Source: Streptomyces sp. ALI-76-A
GTDB lineage: Bacteria > Actinomycetota > Actinomycetes > Streptomycetales > Streptomycetaceae
Direction of reading: 5' to 3'
Length of the DNA stretch: 64,000 bases
Assembly: GCF_030287445.1 (NCBI RefSeq)
Contig: NZ_JASVWB010000002.1
Location: 3,286,001-3,350,000 of the forward strand
Position numbers and translations under genes: made by a program. Positions 27,224 to 36,657 of this stretch are shown here, one piece after another; positions within the stretch are counted from its first letter, which is position 1; every line of letters starts with the position of its first letter. The notes under the pieces were generated by a model that saw only the letters and a program-made list of their open reading frames with translations, was not told the DNA's origin and did not search any database.

Positions 27224-28510
27224 TCAGCGCCGTACGTGTCCGTCCCCGGTGACGATGTACTTCGTGCTGGTCAGCTCCGGCAGACCCATCGGGCCGCGGG
27301 CGTGCAGCTTCTGCGTGGAGATCCCGATCTCCGCGCCGAAGCCGAACTGGCCGCCGTCCGTGAACCGGGTGGACGCGTTGACCGCGACCGTCGTGGAGTC
27401 GACCAGCTGGGTGAACCGGCGGGCCGCCTGCTGCGAGGTGGTGACGATCGCCTCGGTGTGACCGGAGGTCCACAGCCGGATGTGCTCGACCGCCCGGTCG
27501 AGGGAGTCGACGACCGCCGCGGCGATGTCGTACGAGAGGTACTCGGTCTCCCAGTCCTCCGGCGTCGCCTCGACGACGGTGGCCTTGGAGTCCTTGGCGA
27601 ACGCCAGCACCCGCTCGTCGGCGTGCACGGTCACGCCCGCCTCGGCGAGGGCGTCCAGGGCGCGCGGCAGGAACACGGGGGCGATGTCCTGGTGGACGAG
27701 GAGCGTCTCGGCGGCGTTGCAGACGCTGACGCGGTGCGCCTTGGAGTTGATCAGGATGTCGATCGCCATGTCGAGGTCGGCGTGGGCGTCGACGTAGACG
27801 TGGCAGTTGCCGGTGCCGGTCTCGATGACGGGGACGACCGACTCGGTGACGACGGTCTGGATGAGCGAGGCCCCGCCGCGCGGGATCAGCACGTCGACCA
27901 GGCCGCGGGCGCGCATCAGCTCGCGCACGCTCTCGCGGCTCTCGCCGGGCACCAGCTGCACGGCGTCGGCGGGCAGTCCGGCGCCGCCGACGGCGTCCCG
28001 GAGCACCCGCACGAGCGCGCTGTTCGACTCGTACGCGGAACCGGAGCCGCGCAGCAGCACCGCGTTGCCGGACTTCAGGCACAGGGCGGCGGCGTCGACG
28101 GTGACGTTCGGGCGGGCCTCGTAGATGATCCCGACGACGCCGAGGGGGACGCGGACCTGGCGCAGGTCGATGCCGTTGGGCAGGGTCGAGCCGCGGACGA
28201 CCTCGCCGACCGGGTCGGGCAGTGCGACGACGTCCCGCACGTCGGAGGCGATGGCCCGCACCCGCTCCGGTGTCAGGGTCAGCCGGTCGATGATGGCCTC
28301 GCTGGTGCCGGCCTCACGGGCCTTGGCGATGTCCTTGGCGTTGGCCTCGACGATCTCGCTCGTACGGACCTCCAGCGCGTCCGCGATGGCGAGCAGCGCG
28401 TCGTCCTTCTCGGCCCGCGGGAGCGGGGCGAGGTCGGCGGCGGCGGCTTTGGCACGGTAGGCGGCCTGGGTGACCGGGGACATGGCGTCGTACGGCGAAA
28501 GCGTGGTCAT
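27224..28510 (-). CDS. proA: Gamma-glutamyl phosphate reductase
   Basis: 428 residues; second step of proline synthesis, reducing glutamyl-5-phosphate to glutamate-5-semialdehyde with NADPH. It is an aldehyde dehydrogenase-fold protein with the ProA signature block ([21 protein letters not shown]) and the catalytic cysteine in [12 protein letters not shown]. It lies downstream of a conserved small gene and of proB, all on the minus strand. Start ATG 28510; length is normal. Confidence 0.97.
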   Translation of the reverse strand: MTTLSPYDAMSPVTQAAYRAKAAAADLAPLPRAEKDDALLAIADALEVRTSEIVEANAKDIAKAREAGTSEAIIDRLTLTPERVRAIASDVRDVVALPDPVGEVVRGSTLPNGIDLRQVRVPLGVVGIIYEARPNVTVDAAALCLKSGNAVLLRGSGSAYESNSALVRVLRDAVGGAGLPADAVQLVPGESRESVRELMRARGLVDVLIPRGGASLIQTVVTESVVPVIETGTGNCHVYVDAHADLDMAIDILINSKAHRVSVCNAAETLLVHQDIAPVFLPRALDALAEAGVTVHADERVLAFAKDSKATVVEATPEDWETEYLSYDIAAAVVDSLDRAVEHIRLWTSGHTEAIVTTSQQAARRFTQLVDSTTVAVNASTRFTDGGQFGFGAEIGISTQKLHARGPMGLPELTSTKYIVTGDGHVRR

Positions 28511-28592
28511 GTGGAAAGCCTAGTGCGCCACGCGGATGCGTCCACCGCTCATCCCACAGCCCGAGACAAGCCCCGCACAGTGCGCAGACCTC

Positions 28593-29069
28593 TCAATAGG
28601 GGTGCACGCCCACCGGTGTCGCGGGCGCCGGCCCGTACCCCTCGGAGATGCGCTGGTGGTAGGTCTGGCGGTCGATGACCTCCAGGCCGACGATCTCCCA
28701 CGGCGGGAGCCCCGCGGTCTGCCGGTGCTCGCCCCACAGGCGCAGGGCGACGGCGGCCGCGTCGTGCAGGTCGCGGGCCTCCTCCCAGTACCGGATCTCC
28801 GCGTGGTCGTTGGCGTATCTGCTGGTCAGCAGGAAGGGGTGGTCGTGGGCGAGCTGTTCGAGGGCGCGCCGGACCTCCTTGAGCGGTGCCTCGTCGCCGG
28901 AGACGCTCAGGGTGACGTGCCACAGGCGCGGCAGGTCCGCGGGCTCCTCGCCCTCGTAGCGGTCACCGGCCGCGACGCTCGTCAGGGCGCGTTCCTCGCC
29001 GGCCAGACGCGCGGAGGCGCCACCGGTACCCGCGCGGGACGCCGCCGCCCCAGGGCGCACTCGTCTCAC
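28593..29069 (-). CDS. Conserved hypothetical protein between proB and proA
   Basis: 158 residues from GTG 29069, chosen because AAGGAGG lies 5 bases before it. The core (LWHVTLSVSGDEAPLKEVRRALEQLAHDHPFLLTSRYANDHAEIRYWEEA) looks like an alpha-beta ACT- or ferredoxin-like fold, followed by DAAAVALRLWGEHRQ. I recall the sequence as strongly conserved in Streptomyces beside proA, but no function is known to me. A longer frame to 29153 lacks a good ribosome site. Confidence 0.8.
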   Translation of the reverse strand: MRRVRPGAAASRAGTGGASARLAGEERALTSVAAGDRYEGEEPADLPRLWHVTLSVSGDEAPLKEVRRALEQLAHDHPFLLTSRYANDHAEIRYWEEARDLHDAAAVALRLWGEHRQTAGLPPWEIVGLEVIDRQTYHQRISEGYGPAPATPVGVHPY

Positions 29070-29285
29070 GACGGCCTCCTTCACGCACAGATCGACCCCG
29101 GGGGTCGGGCGGTGTGTCCCTGGGACAAAGTTGAGCAGGCCGCAACCGCTCATGGGGCGGTTTTGCGGAACGTCCTTCTCAGGGCGACGCCCTTGTCAGG
29201 TCGTTCACCCCGTTTTCGGGCGTCGCGTGCGGTGACGCGGGGCAAGCGGGTGGTGATGCGGGTGGTACGGGGCGTGACGAGGGGT

Positions 29286-29394
29286 GCGCGGCGCGTCGGG
29301 TACGGGGTGCGCGGCGCGTCGGGCACGGGTACGCGGCGCGTCGGGTACGGGGTGCGCGGCGCGTCGGGCACGGGTGCACGGCGCGTCGGGCAGG
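29286..29394. repeat. Tandem repeat of alternating 23- and 22-bp units
   Basis: Five units with core GCGCGGCGCGTCGGG; units end alternately TACGGGGT and CACGGGT, so the true period is 45 bp. Degenerate copies continue to about 29425. It lies in a 414-base gap between proB and the conserved small gene. All six frames are open or nearly open through it, which produces spurious ORFs such as one with a 15-residue repeat. No gene is called here. Confidence 0.85.
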
Positions 29395-29483
29395 GCGCAC
29401 GGCGCGTGGTCCACGGCGCGTGAGGCGGGTGTTGCCGGGCGGCACCGGCCATGGTCCGGGTGCCCGTTGCGCACGCGAGGGAC

Positions 29484-30611
29484 TTACGGGTGCAGGATCA
29501 CCAGATCGTCCCGGTGCACGACCTCGCGCTCGTACGCGGGGCCCAGCTCGCGGGCGAGTTCCCGGGTGGAGCGGCCGAGGAGCCGGGGGATCTCCTTGGC
29601 GTCGAAGTTGACGAGCCCCCGGGCCACCGCGTGCCCCGTGCCGTCCCGCAGTTCGACGGGGTCGCCCGCGACGAACTCGCCCTCCACGGAGGCGATCCCG
29701 GCCGGCAGCAGCGACGTACGGCGGTCGACGACGGCCCGCACCGCGCCGTCGTCCAGCGTCAGCGCCCCCTGCGGGGTGGACGCGTGCTGCAACCACAGCA
29801 GGCGGTCGGCGGAGCGCTTGCCGGCGGGGTGGAAGTAGGTGCCGGTGTCCCCGCCGGACAGCGCGTCGGTCGCGTGCACCGCGCTGGTGAGGACCACCGG
29901 GATGCCCGCGGCGGCGGCGATCCGGGCGGCCTCGACCTTGGTGACCATGCCGCCGGTGCCGACGCCCGCCTTGCCGGCGCTGCCGATGTCCACGCCGGCG
30001 AGGTCCGAGGGCGTGCGCACCTCCGCTATCCGCGAGGTGCCCGGCTTGCCGGGGTCGCCGTCGTAGACGCCGTCCACGTCGGAGAGCAGCACCAGCAGGT
30101 CGGCGTGGACGAGGTGGGCGACCAGGGCGGCGAGCCGGTCGTTGTCGCCGAAGCGGATCTCGTCGGTGGCGACGGTGTCGTTCTCGTTGACGACCGGCAG
30201 GGCGCCCATGGCGAGCAGCTTGTCGAGGGTGCGGGAGGCGTTGCGGTGGTGGGCGCGGCGGCTCATGTCGTCCGAGGTCAGCAGCACCTGGCCGACGCGG
30301 ATGCCGTAGCGGGCGAAGGAGGCGGTGTAGCGGGCCATCAGCAGGCCCTGGCCGACGCTGGCGGCGGCCTGCTGGCGAGCCAGGTCCTTGGGACGGCGGC
30401 GCAGGCCCAGCGGGGCGAGACCGGCGGCGATGGCACCGGAGGAGACCAGGACGATCTCCCGCTCCCCGCCGCTGCGGCTCTTGGCGAGGACGTCGACGAG
30501 CGCGTCGACCCGGTCGGCGTCCAGGCCGCCGGAGGCGGTGGTCAGCGACGAGGAGCCCACCTTGACGACGATCCTGCGGGCCTCGCTCACGGCCTGCCTT
30601 GCCCCTGCCAC
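29484..30611 (-). CDS. proB: Glutamate 5-kinase
   Basis: 375 residues; first step of proline synthesis (ATP-dependent phosphorylation of glutamate), normally feedback-inhibited by proline. The amino-acid-kinase domain shows RRIVVKVGSSSLT, VLVSSGAIAAG and VVNENDTVATDEIRFGDND, then a C-terminal PUA domain (from about residue 285). GTG 30611 is chosen; GTG 30590 would give MSEARR. In many Actinobacteria proB directly follows obg, whereas here about 10 kb of wall-polymer genes and phoD lie between. Confidence 0.97.
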   Translation of the reverse strand: MAGARQAVSEARRIVVKVGSSSLTTASGGLDADRVDALVDVLAKSRSGGEREIVLVSSGAIAAGLAPLGLRRRPKDLARQQAAASVGQGLLMARYTASFARYGIRVGQVLLTSDDMSRRAHHRNASRTLDKLLAMGALPVVNENDTVATDEIRFGDNDRLAALVAHLVHADLLVLLSDVDGVYDGDPGKPGTSRIAEVRTPSDLAGVDIGSAGKAGVGTGGMVTKVEAARIAAAAGIPVVLTSAVHATDALSGGDTGTYFHPAGKRSADRLLWLQHASTPQGALTLDDGAVRAVVDRRTSLLPAGIASVEGEFVAGDPVELRDGTGHAVARGLVNFDAKEIPRLLGRSTRELARELGPAYEREVVHRDDLVILHP

Positions 30612-30845
30612 GTACCTGCCCCACTTCCTTGCCGAGTGTCCTCAATCTACGGGAACAGCAGGCCGTCGCGCTGTCGCGTTCCACCCGCCGGGACGCGCCG
30701 GCGACCGCGCGGAGCCGGCCGCCGGGGAGGACGTCCGGCCGCGCCGGTCCCCTCGACCGGCAGCGGGCGTCCGCCGTCCCATTACCGCCGCCCGGTCGGG
30801 GGCGTTGTCCAAGGAGCCCGACATCGAGCCCTTGGAGTGAGCGCA

Positions 30846-32945
30846 GTGCCCCTACCTCTCCCCCGCCGATGGTCCGCCGCAGGGCTGCCGCGCCGGCAGA
30901 TCCTGGTCAAGGCGTTCGTCGTGGCCGTCCTCGCGGCCGCGTTCGCCGCCCAGGCCGTGGCGGCCCTGCGTCCGCACGTCCCGCTGCTGCTCGCCGCCAC
31001 GGCCGCCTCGCTGGCCGTGGAGGGCGTCCTGTACCGGTGGCAGCGGGGCATGCTGTCGCTGTTGTTCGCCAAGTCGCACGCGGACCTCACGGTCCGGCAT
31101 GTGCTGCGGGACCTGCTGCTGGTCGTCGGCCTGCTGCGGGTCGGCGAGCAGGACCGGGAGACGGCGTACGTCCCGCTGGTCGCCGGGCTGCTCGTCTTCT
31201 ACGCGCTGCACTGCGCGATCCAGGCGGTGTCGGTGCTGGTCCGCCGCACCCGCACGCTGCCGGTGATCACCCGCAACATCGACGCCCGCGCCCTGCGCCT
31301 GTCGCCGGCCCCGCCCGTGCTGCTGCGCCGCCCCGGCCACCGGCTGCCGGTCTACGGCCTCCCGTCGACGGCCGGGCTGCTGGTCACGGCGGTCACCGGC
31401 GAGCCCGGCTGCGCGGCCCTCGGCGTCTCCGTGTCCCTGGGACTCGCCCTGGTGGGCCTGTGCGACCTCCTCGTACGGCTGCTGCCGAGCCGGCGTCCGG
31501 CGGGCGAGCAGGAGGTGCTGGACTGGTTCGACGCGTGGCTGGCCGCGTACCGGCCGACCGTGGGCCTGTACTTCTCCGGCGGGGCTTCCTCGGCGTACCA
31601 GGCGAACATGTGGCTGGAGCCGCTCGCGAAACTGCCCGGCCGGCCGGTGATCGTGCTGCGTGAGCGGTTCATGATGCAGAAGATCGCCGCGACCGACGTG
31701 CCGATCGTCTGTCTGCCGAAGGTGTCCACGCTGATGCGGCTGGAGCGGTCCACGCTCCAGGTCCTCATCCACCCGTCGAACTCCGGCAAGACCTCGCAGG
31801 TGCTGCGGATCCCCACGCTCAAGCACGCCTTCGTCAACCACGGCGAGAGCGACAAGCTGTCCTCGTGCAACCCGTACGCGAAGGCGTACGACGAGGTGTG
31901 GGTGGCCGGTCCGGCGGCCCGGGAGCGGTACGCGGCGGCCGAGGTGGGCGTCGAGGACAAGGACGTGGTGGAGATCGGCCGTCCGCAGCTGGAGGCCGTA
32001 CGGCCGTACGCGGCCCCGCCGTCCGGGCCCCGCGGCGACGCCGCCGGTGGACGCTTCACCACGGTCCTGTACGCGCCCACCTGGGAGGGCTGGGACGGCA
32101 ACCCCGGCAACACCTCGGTGATCGAGGCCGGCGAGAACCTCGTCCGGGCGCTGCTCGCGGATCCGGGCGTACGGCTGCTGTACAAGCCACATCCGCTGAC
32201 CGGGTCGGTGGATCCGCGGGCGGGGGCGGCGGACCTCAGGATCCGGGAGCTGGTGCGGGCGGCGAACCGGCGGCGCACCGCCGGGCGCCCGGCCGTCAGT
32301 GGCGAACTCATCGCGCTCACCGAGGAGTTGGACCGGCTCACCACGGTCTCCTTCCGGGCCGGCGCGGACCAGGTCGAGCGGATGCTGGCGCAGTCCACGC
32401 CCGAGCCGGGACGTGCCGAGGCGGTGGCGCGGGCGACGGCGGCCTGGGAGGAGGCGTACTGGGCGTCGCTGCCGGAGTGGGAGCACCAGGTCGTCACCGA
32501 CGCCCGGCCCGCGCTGTACGCCTGCTTCAACCAGGCCGACCTGCTGGTCAGTGACGTGTCGAGCGTGGTCAGCGACTTCCTGGCGAGCGGGAAGCCGTAC
32601 GCGGTGGCCAACACCAGCGGTCTGCCGGAGGAGGCGTTCCGCGAGACGTTCCCGACGGTACGCGCGGCGACCGTGCTGACGCCGGACGCGGCCGGGGTGC
32701 CCCGGCTGCTGGACGCGGTCCGGCATCCGGAGCGGGACGAACTGGCCGAGGCCCGAGCCGAGTTGAAGCGGCACCTGCTGGGACCGGACGAGCCGTCCGC
32801 GCAGGCGCGCTTCGACCGGGCGGTGGGATCGCTGGGTGCGGCGGCCCGGCGGCACCGGTCCCGGATGGCCGAGCGGCCGGCGGCGGAGCTTCCCGCTCAG
32901 CGCCGGGAGGCACCCGTGCCCGGGTCCGTCACGCGGCCACGGTGA
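30846..32945 (+). CDS. TagF-like polyol-phosphate transferase 1 (membrane N-terminus)
   Basis: 699 residues. Several N-terminal hydrophobic segments (about 20-190) precede a cytoplasmic CDP-glycerol glycerophosphotransferase-type domain, with motifs FVNHGESDKLSSCNPYAKAYDEVWVAG, VLYAPTWEGWDGNPGNTS, LLYKPHP and DVSSVVSDFLASGKPYAV. Such enzymes polymerise glycerol- or ribitol-phosphate from the CDP-polyol. GTG 30846 has GGAGTGA upstream. It is plus-strand, against its neighbours, and its last 17 bases overlap the end of the convergent GT2 gene. It is a clear paralogue of the gene at 34358-36499. Confidence 0.88.
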   Translation: MPLPLPRRWSAAGLPRRQILVKAFVVAVLAAAFAAQAVAALRPHVPLLLAATAASLAVEGVLYRWQRGMLSLLFAKSHADLTVRHVLRDLLLVVGLLRVGEQDRETAYVPLVAGLLVFYALHCAIQAVSVLVRRTRTLPVITRNIDARALRLSPAPPVLLRRPGHRLPVYGLPSTAGLLVTAVTGEPGCAALGVSVSLGLALVGLCDLLVRLLPSRRPAGEQEVLDWFDAWLAAYRPTVGLYFSGGASSAYQANMWLEPLAKLPGRPVIVLRERFMMQKIAATDVPIVCLPKVSTLMRLERSTLQVLIHPSNSGKTSQVLRIPTLKHAFVNHGESDKLSSCNPYAKAYDEVWVAGPAARERYAAAEVGVEDKDVVEIGRPQLEAVRPYAAPPSGPRGDAAGGRFTTVLYAPTWEGWDGNPGNTSVIEAGENLVRALLADPGVRLLYKPHPLTGSVDPRAGAADLRIRELVRAANRRRTAGRPAVSGELIALTEELDRLTTVSFRAGADQVERMLAQSTPEPGRAEAVARATAAWEEAYWASLPEWEHQVVTDARPALYACFNQADLLVSDVSSVVSDFLASGKPYAVANTSGLPEEAFRETFPTVRAATVLTPDAAGVPRLLDAVRHPERDELAEARAELKRHLLGPDEPSAQARFDRAVGSLGAAARRHRSRMAERPAAELPAQRREAPVPGSVTRPR

Positions 32946-34134
32946 ACCGCGCGGGCAGCGCCCGGCGGGCCTTGCGGGCCGCGCGACGCAGGAAGGTGTC
33001 GATCGGGCTTTCCCGGTAGTCCGGGAAGGCCCTGGCCTCCCGTCCCTCGGCGAGGTACACGGAGTCGGGGATGCCCGCCGTGCCGTCCCGGAAGCGCGGA
33101 TAGGCGAGATAGAGGCGGCGCCCCTTCTTCTCCACGACGGCGGGGGCCTGCTTCTTCGCCCGGACGAACTCCAGGACCTCCGTGAGGAGATCGGGCCGCT
33201 GGGCGGCCACCAGGTGCAGCCTCAGCCGCTCCTGGACCCGGATGCGGCGGGCGACGTCGTCGTTCCAGTACGCGTCCATCAGCGGCTTCGCCAGCTCGAA
33301 CTTGTGCCGCCGTATCTCCTCGCTGTCGGTGAGGAACGTGGGGCCGAACTGCGGCAGCAGCGTCACGAGGAAGGGTCGGACCATGAGCACGTCCCGCTTC
33401 GGACCCGGGGGGAGCATGGTGGCGATCAGGGTCGTCAGGGCACGCGCGGAGTCGAAGCGCAGGGTGTAACCCCCGCTCCTGGTCACGTGTTTGCCGTCCT
33501 CGCGGCCCACCAGGTAGTAGCAGGTGTAGTCGGCGAGCACGGAGACGCCGTCCGCCCGCAGATACGCCTCCAGCGTGAACAGCGCGTCCTCGCCGGTCCA
33601 CAGGGACTCGTCGAAGCGCATGCCGTGACGTTCCAGCAGTGCGCGGCGGAACAGCTTCTGCGCGCTCAGGGTGAACTTGATGTTGGAGGAGAACACGTCG
33701 GTGCGCTTCAGCGTCTGCCCCCACATCGACTTCGGCGCGCCGCGGTTGACGCCCTCCACCCGGCCGAGGACGACGTCCGTGCCGTTCTCGTCGGCCATGG
33801 CGACCATCCGCTCCAGGGCCTCGGAGCCGAGCCGGTCGTCGGCGTCGAGGAAGAAGACGTAGCGTCCCGCCGCCTTGCCGAGACCGACGTTGCGCGGGCC
33901 GCTCGGGCCGCCGGAGTTGTCCTGCCGGATCACGGTGACCGGCATGGCGGCACGGGCCGCGAACTCCTCCAGGTACTCCCCCGTACCGTCCGTCGAGCCG
34001 TCGTCCACGGCGATGACCTCGACGCGCTCCGGGTCGATGGTCTGCGCCTCCACCGACGCCAGGCACTCCACCAGGTACGGCATCGCCTCGTACGCCCCGA
34101 TGACCACGGTCACATCAGGCTGCGCAACGGTCAC
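32929..34134 (-). CDS. GT2 family glycosyltransferase
   Basis: 401 residues, cytosolic GT-A fold. VTVVIGAYEAMPYL, the donor-binding VDDGSTDGT (about residue 43), PRNVGLGKAAG and the metal-binding DADD motif in VFFLDADDRL mark an inverting GT2 enzyme. The C-terminus is basic (RRAARKARRALPARF). GTG 34134 has GAGGGGGAAG directly upstream. The gene converges on TagF-like gene 1 with a 17-base overlap. It is similar to the N-terminal half of the 665-residue GT2 at 43855-45852. The sugar is unknown. Confidence 0.88.
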   Translation of the reverse strand: MTVAQPDVTVVIGAYEAMPYLVECLASVEAQTIDPERVEVIAVDDGSTDGTGEYLEEFAARAAMPVTVIRQDNSGGPSGPRNVGLGKAAGRYVFFLDADDRLGSEALERMVAMADENGTDVVLGRVEGVNRGAPKSMWGQTLKRTDVFSSNIKFTLSAQKLFRRALLERHGMRFDESLWTGEDALFTLEAYLRADGVSVLADYTCYYLVGREDGKHVTRSGGYTLRFDSARALTTLIATMLPPGPKRDVLMVRPFLVTLLPQFGPTFLTDSEEIRRHKFELAKPLMDAYWNDDVARRIRVQERLRLHLVAAQRPDLLTEVLEFVRAKKQAPAVVEKKGRRLYLAYPRFRDGTAGIPDSVYLAEGREARAFPDYRESPIDTFLRRAARKARRALPARFTVAA

Positions 34135-34298
34135 ACTTCCCCCTCGTCACGGAAAATTTCCCCCGAGTCACCCCGCTGGCAAGCTGCTAGACGGACGGTC
34201 ACAGGAAGCGGTTGCCCCTGCGCCATGCGTTCGTGGCCCAGCTCACACGGTGAATCGACAGGTCCGGGGGAAGAGTGGACGCCCCTCTATACGTGACA

Positions 34299-34338
34299 GG
34301 GCCCGGTTTTCGAGGATCACTCCTCGAGAACCGGGCCC
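34299..34338. terminator. 18-bp terminator after TagF-like gene 2
   Basis: GGGCCCGGTTTTCGAGGA pairs with TCCTCGAGAACCGGGCCC (one G-T pair) around a 4-base loop. It lies 19 bases past the stop of the minus-strand gene. A TTTT run is on the plus side. Confidence 0.8.
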
Positions 34339-34357
34339 TTTTCGGAAGGCCGCGTAC

Positions 34358-36499
34358 TCAGCCCGCCGCCACGCCGTCCGCCTCACCGGCCGCCGACGCC
34401 CGCTGCACGGGCACGGCGCTCGCCAGTTCCTCGGCCTCCGCGGCTCCCGCGTCCGCGGTCGCGTCCTCCGCGGCCGCGGCCGCCGTCCGCGACTCCTGGC
34501 CGGTGTTGCGTGTCTCGGCCTTCACCGCGAGGTTCGCCACCGCGGTGTTGAACTGCTCGATCGAGGTCGGCTCGTCCGGGCCCAGCAGGTACTGCTTCAG
34601 CTCGGTCCGGTCCTCGGCCAGCGGGTCGGCGGCCGGGTCGCGGACCGCGTCCAGCAGTCCGCCCAGCTCGGCGGCGCTGTTGGAGAGGATCACCGCTGCG
34701 CGCACGGCCGTGTTCTGCCGCTTGAACTCCTCCACGCCCAGCTCGGCGGAGTCCGTGACCGCGTACGGCTTGCCGCTCGCGATGAAGTCGGAGACCACGC
34801 TGGAGATGTCGGAGACCATCGCGTCCGAGACGTTGAAGCAGTCGTACAGGCGCGGTTCGGCGCCCGTGATGACCCGGTGCTCCCAGGTGCCGAAGGAACG
34901 CCAGTACGCGTCGTTCCACTCGGCCCGCAGCCGGGCGATCTCCTCGTGCTTCGCGACGTCCACCACGCCGTCGCGGGTGGCCTCGGCCTCGTCGCCCTTC
35001 TCCCCGCCGCTGCCGGCCAGCTCGGCGATCCGGGCCTCGATCCGGTTCAGGTCCGCCTTGGCCCGCGCCTGGGCCGACGCGTCGGCGGTGAAGCTCGGGT
35101 CGGCGGCCCGCCCGGCGGCGGCCTTCTCCACCAGGGCCGTGACCCGCCGGTGCGCGGCGCCGGCCTCGGCACTGACGGTGCCCGTGAACGGGTGCGGCTT
35201 GTACAGGACGCGGACCGGCGGGTCGGCCTTCACCAGCTTCTTCACGATGTTCTCGCCGGCCAGGACGAGCGAGGTGTTGCCCGGGTTGCCGTCCCAGCCC
35301 TCCCAGGTGGGCGCGTACAGCACGGTCGGGACACGGCCCTCGGGCACGCCCTGCCAGGTCTGGATCGGCGCCAGCTGCGGGCGGCCGACCTCGACGATGT
35401 CCTCGTCGCGGACACCGACGTCGGCGATGGCGTAACGGTCGCGGCCCGCCCGGCCGGCCGTCCACACCTCGTCGTAGACCTTGCTGAACGGGTTGACGCT
35501 GGCCAGCTTGTCGCTGTCGCCGTGGCCGATGAAGACGTGCTTCATGGTGGGCACGCGCAGCAGGTGGATGTTCTTGCCGACGTTCGCCGCGTACAGCGCG
35601 ACCCGCACCGTCGACAGGTCCATGTTCATCAGGTGCACCCCTCCGGGCACGCAGATGACCGGGACCGTGGTGGGGGCCAGGTTCGCCAGGATGACCCGCT
35701 CACGCAGGATGATCAGCGGCTTGGAGTCCAGCTGCTCCATGGTCTCCAGCCACATGTTGACCTGGTAGGCGGAGTCCTTGGAGCCGGAGAAGTACAGCAC
35801 CGTCTCGGGCCGGTACTCGCGCAGCCAGTCGTCGACCGCGGCCAGCACCCGCTCGGCCTTCGGCGGGATCTTGCGGCCGCGCACGTACGGCATCAGCGCG
35901 AGGACGTACAGCGTGCCGAGGACCAGCGTGACGCCTATGCCGACGAACGCGGCCACCGCCGACCCGGTCTGCGCGGAGACGAGTATGCCGACCACGGCCG
36001 CGAGGTCGAGGTGCAGCATCTTCTCGGCGGAGCGGTCGAGCAGGTGCTTCGACGGGGCGTCCGGGATGCGGATGCGGGAGGCCAGGTCGACGTTGCGGGT
36101 GGCGACCGGCATCCGGCGGCGGTTGCGGATCAGGGTGACCAGCGCGCCGTGCGGGGCCTGGAGGCCGTAGAACGCGATGAAGCAGGCGGTCGTCCCGTAG
36201 AAGATCAGGTTGTCCGACAGGGAGAGACGCGCCAGCAGCAGGATCAGCAGGAGCTGTCGGATCAGGAAGCGGATCGACAGGCCGGCGCGCACCTTGCTGA
36301 GGCGGTTGATCAGGTAGCTGCCCTTGCGGTGCAGATAGTGGTCCGCCAGGTACGTCACGGCGGTCGCGGCCGCGAAGGCGGGAACGCTCGGGACGAGCGC
36401 GGCCAGCATGATGGCGGGGAAGCCCGCCATCATGAGGATCGCCGCGGCCAGTTCGGCCGCGCTGCCCACCCGGGCGACGCGAATAGCGGTGGATATCAC
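34358..36499 (-). CDS. TagF-like polyol-phosphate transferase 2 (membrane N-terminus)
   Basis: 713 residues with the same layout as the paralogue at 30846-32945: hydrophobic segments in residues 10-220, then the transferase domain (HVFIGHGDSDKLASVNPFSKVYDEVWTAG, VLYAPTWEGWDGNPGNTS, VLYKPHPFTG, DISSVVSDFIASGKPYAV). A coiled, charged insert (about 485-545, rich in Ala/Glu/Arg) and a roughly 50-residue Ala/Glu tail are extra. It lies 158 bases downstream of the cytidylyltransferase-dehydrogenase that likely makes its CDP-polyol. GTG 36499. Confidence 0.88.
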   Translation of the reverse strand: MISTAIRVARVGSAAELAAAILMMAGFPAIMLAALVPSVPAFAAATAVTYLADHYLHRKGSYLINRLSKVRAGLSIRFLIRQLLLILLLARLSLSDNLIFYGTTACFIAFYGLQAPHGALVTLIRNRRRMPVATRNVDLASRIRIPDAPSKHLLDRSAEKMLHLDLAAVVGILVSAQTGSAVAAFVGIGVTLVLGTLYVLALMPYVRGRKIPPKAERVLAAVDDWLREYRPETVLYFSGSKDSAYQVNMWLETMEQLDSKPLIILRERVILANLAPTTVPVICVPGGVHLMNMDLSTVRVALYAANVGKNIHLLRVPTMKHVFIGHGDSDKLASVNPFSKVYDEVWTAGRAGRDRYAIADVGVRDEDIVEVGRPQLAPIQTWQGVPEGRVPTVLYAPTWEGWDGNPGNTSLVLAGENIVKKLVKADPPVRVLYKPHPFTGTVSAEAGAAHRRVTALVEKAAAGRAADPSFTADASAQARAKADLNRIEARIAELAGSGGEKGDEAEATRDGVVDVAKHEEIARLRAEWNDAYWRSFGTWEHRVITGAEPRLYDCFNVSDAMVSDISSVVSDFIASGKPYAVTDSAELGVEEFKRQNTAVRAAVILSNSAAELGGLLDAVRDPAADPLAEDRTELKQYLLGPDEPTSIEQFNTAVANLAVKAETRNTGQESRTAAAAAEDATADAGAAEAEELASAVPVQRASAAGEADGVAAG

Positions 36500-36657
36500 G
36501 GAGAACCTGCTCTGGGAGGGGTGCCGGTTGCGAAAGCCGAAAAAGTCCGGAAATAGAATGGTGAAGACCCTGGGAGTTTTACGGCTCAGGCCCCTGCGAA
36601 TGTGCCGTGAACGGGCAGCCGCAGAGGCCTGAACAACAGAAGACTATTTGCCGGTGA

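Noticed and set aside
29150..29452. Protein with a 15-residue Pro/Arg/Thr repeat
   Set aside because: It arises from the 45-bp tandem repeat; all frames are open there and no ribosome site is seen.
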